From the NCBI GenBank assembly GCA_016342745.1, contig JAEINT010000001.1:186001-250000 (forward strand): a stretch of 64,000 nucleotides of DNA, in the 5' to 3' direction. Made by a program: the position numbers and the translations under genes. Positions 62,665-64,000 of this stretch are shown here, one piece after another. The number at the start of each line of letters is the position of its first letter. The first letter of the stretch is position 1. The notes under the pieces are model-generated. The model saw nothing but the letters and a program-made list of their open reading frames with translations. It was not told the origin of the DNA and did not search any database. This DNA is from Labilibaculum sp. (GTDB lineage: Bacteria > Bacteroidota > Bacteroidia > Bacteroidales > Marinifilaceae).

Positions 62665-64000
62665 TTAGGCTTCAATTTTGTAATCAATTCCTTTAGCATC
62701 GGCAGTTTCACAAATCGGAACAACCGGGAAAATTTTAGATAAAACAGTAATGATTAGTAGTGCCAAAGCAAAACTTAATACGGTTACTGAAATTTCAATT
62801 GCAGAAGGATAATAGTGTACAAAATTTTCAGGTACATTCTGAATTGGTAAGTGTGGATGAAGTAGTGTTGGAATAACAATTACATATCTTTTAACCCAAG
62901 CTCCAGCCAAAATAAATAATGAAATGATCATTATCGGTAATGGTTTTCTGAATTTTTTGGTCACCAAAAGAATAACTGGAATGATGTTGCCAAATAATTG
63001 AGAAGACCAAAAAAGGATCGCCCAGTGCCCTGTAAATAGTTCTTTTAAGTGAATGCCGTCGCCAGTTTTCATTTTGTAACCAGGAACTAAAAATTCATTC
63101 AGGTTGAAGTAAAGGTATACCAAACAAACAGCAACCATCAATTTCCCCATTTTATCGAACTGTACATCAGTAATGTAATCATGTAGTTTATAGTTTACTC
63201 TAAAGAAATACATTGCCACAATTAAGGCCGCTGCTCCTGCAACAAATGCACCTGCAACAAAGTAAGGTCCTAGAATTGTGGTATCCCAACCATTTCGTAA
63301 TGTGGATGCGAAAAGCCATGATGTTACTGTGTGAATTGCCAAACCAACAGGAACAATTAGTACCATTAAGGTTCTAATCATTTTATGCAGATGCTTGTGT
63401 TGGTTAGGTGTATTGATGTATCCGAATGAAAGAATATTATAAAGCTTCTTCATAATAGGAGAGGCTTTCTTTAATTCATTTTTACAGATCGCTAAATCTG
63501 GAATCATCGGTAAAATCAGTAATAAAACACTGATGGTAAGATAAGTCGTAATTACTGTTACATCCCAAAGAATTGGCGATTGAAAACGTCCGTGTATCAT
63601 TACATTTAAAACTCTGTCAGGACGACCCATATCCAATACAATTACTAATCCAGCTACTGCAACAAAAGCGACAGCAACTATTTCTGCAATACGTGAAATG
63701 GGCGTAATCCAATCGATTTTGAGTAAGCCAAGAATCGAGGAGATGAGCATTCCAACCAAACTAACGGCAACAAAAAATACAAAGTTAGCGATGTAAAGGC
63801 CCCAGGATACGTAATCACGCATACCGGTAACGCCTAAACCATCACGTAACTGCACGTAATAGGCCCAAGCACAAACTCCGATAACAGTTACTAGGAAAAC
63901 AATCCAAAGTTCTAATCCTTTATGGTTTTGCATTGGACGCAGAATGTCTTCTTTTATTTTTTCAAACGAAAGAGTCGTGTCTTTCTGTTCAGGTAAGTCA
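62665..64000 (-). CDS. NrfD-family membrane subunit, 5' end outside the window
   Basis: About ten helices of the NrfD/PsrC family that bind quinone and pass electrons to an iron-sulfur partner. The frame is open through the right edge: upstream of the first internal Met (63933) it continues LSFEKIKEDILRPM, the family's usual cytoplasmic N-terminal segment, so the true start lies beyond 64000. VVAVAGLVIVLDMGRPDRVLNV and FQSPILWDVTVITTYL are conserved. It resembles ActC but belongs to a separate cluster with the cytochrome c downstream. Confidence 0.88.
   Translation of the reverse strand, partial: DLPEQKDTTLSFEKIKEDILRPMQNHKGLELWIVFLVTVIGVCAWAYYVQLRDGLGVTGMRDYVSWGLYIANFVFFVAVSLVGMLISSILGLLKIDWITPISRIAEIVAVAFVAVAGLVIVLDMGRPDRVLNVMIHGRFQSPILWDVTVITTYLTISVLLLILPMIPDLAICKNELKKASPIMKKLYNILSFGYINTPNQHKHLHKMIRTLMVLIVPVGLAIHTVTSWLFASTLRNGWDTTILGPYFVAGAFVAGAAALIVAMYFFRVNYKLHDYITDVQFDKMGKLMVAVCLVYLYFNLNEFLVPGYKMKTGDGIHLKELFTGHWAILFWSSQLFGNIIPVILLVTKKFRKPLPIMIISLFILAGAWVKRYVIVIPTLLHPHLPIQNVPENFVHYYPSAIEISVTVLSFALALLIITVLSKIFPVVPICETADAKGIDYKIEA

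Noticed and set aside
63933-63935. ATG 63933 as the start of the NrfD-like gene
   Set aside because: The frame continues upstream with family-like residues to the window edge; the Met is internal.
1-64000. CRISPR array, rRNA, intact insertion sequence, prophage or riboswitch
   Set aside because: No regularly spaced repeats, rRNA-like sequence, transposase or integrase frame, or recognised riboswitch core was seen.

Overview
The window reads as a chromosomal segment of a low-GC member of the Bacteroidota. Supporting signs are a PorQ-type (type IX secretion) gene, an alternative complex III operon, a fused CcoNO oxidase subunit, a hybrid two-component regulator, a type B L31, many SPII lipoproteins and TTTG-N19-TAnnTTTG promoters. 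The gene set fits a marine, facultatively respiring Marinilabiliales or Marinifilaceae-like organism; that placement is inference. No rRNA, intact insertion sequence, prophage or CRISPR array was seen.

Layout. 1-6.6 kb (minus strand): start of priA running off the left edge, a single reading frame encoding both IspH and PfkA, cmk, porQ, a cysteine-cluster protein and an EamA transporter. 6.7-8.8 kb: MORN-repeat protein, CPBP protease, tRNA-His. 8.9-17.7 kb (plus): AlkD-like protein, BI-1, GNAT-like protein, rpmE2, GlmU-like protein, lon, AI-2E family transporter, small lipoprotein. 17.8-19.4 kb (minus): an SDR lacking the catalytic tyrosine and an APS/PAPS reductase. 19.9-32.0 kb (plus): a hybrid sensor/AraC regulator, a non-coding stretch with repeated TGGAACAT boxes at 21-bp spacing, then a long run of secreted or envelope genes (OmpA-like, lipoproteins, lipocalin-like, beta-barrel, DUF3592, AIM24, Yip1), followed by a collagen-like lipoprotein at 32.1 kb. 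33.2-35.1 kb (minus): an accessory cassette of three genes joined by TAATG overlaps. It holds a protein with a hydrophobic, glycine-rich C-terminal part and two tandem small membrane proteins, one interrupted by an in-frame TAG. I read it as a candidate toxin/immunity module.

35.7-64 kb is a respiratory super-locus. The actABCDFE operon (alternative complex III, menaquinol to cytochrome c) faces an oppositely oriented caa3 oxidase operon (coxA-coxC-coxD-coxB-ctaB, preceded by sco). A cytochrome c lipoprotein, a SEC-C protein, a LipL32-family protein and a secreted protein with a TonB-plug-like tail follow. Then comes a complete cbb3 oxidase and maturation operon (ccoI-ccoS-ccoNO-ccoQ-ccoP-ccoG-ccoH-safE-like). 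At the right edge are a cytochrome c and an NrfD-like subunit of a second quinone-linked complex. Two GxxExxY nuclease-fold genes, both damaged and both flanked by inverted repeats, sit inside the aa3 and cbb3 clusters.

The most interesting leads are the toxin/immunity-like cassette, the regulator with its box array and envelope operon, the LipL32 homologue, the IspH-PfkA fused frame and the GxxExxY insertions.
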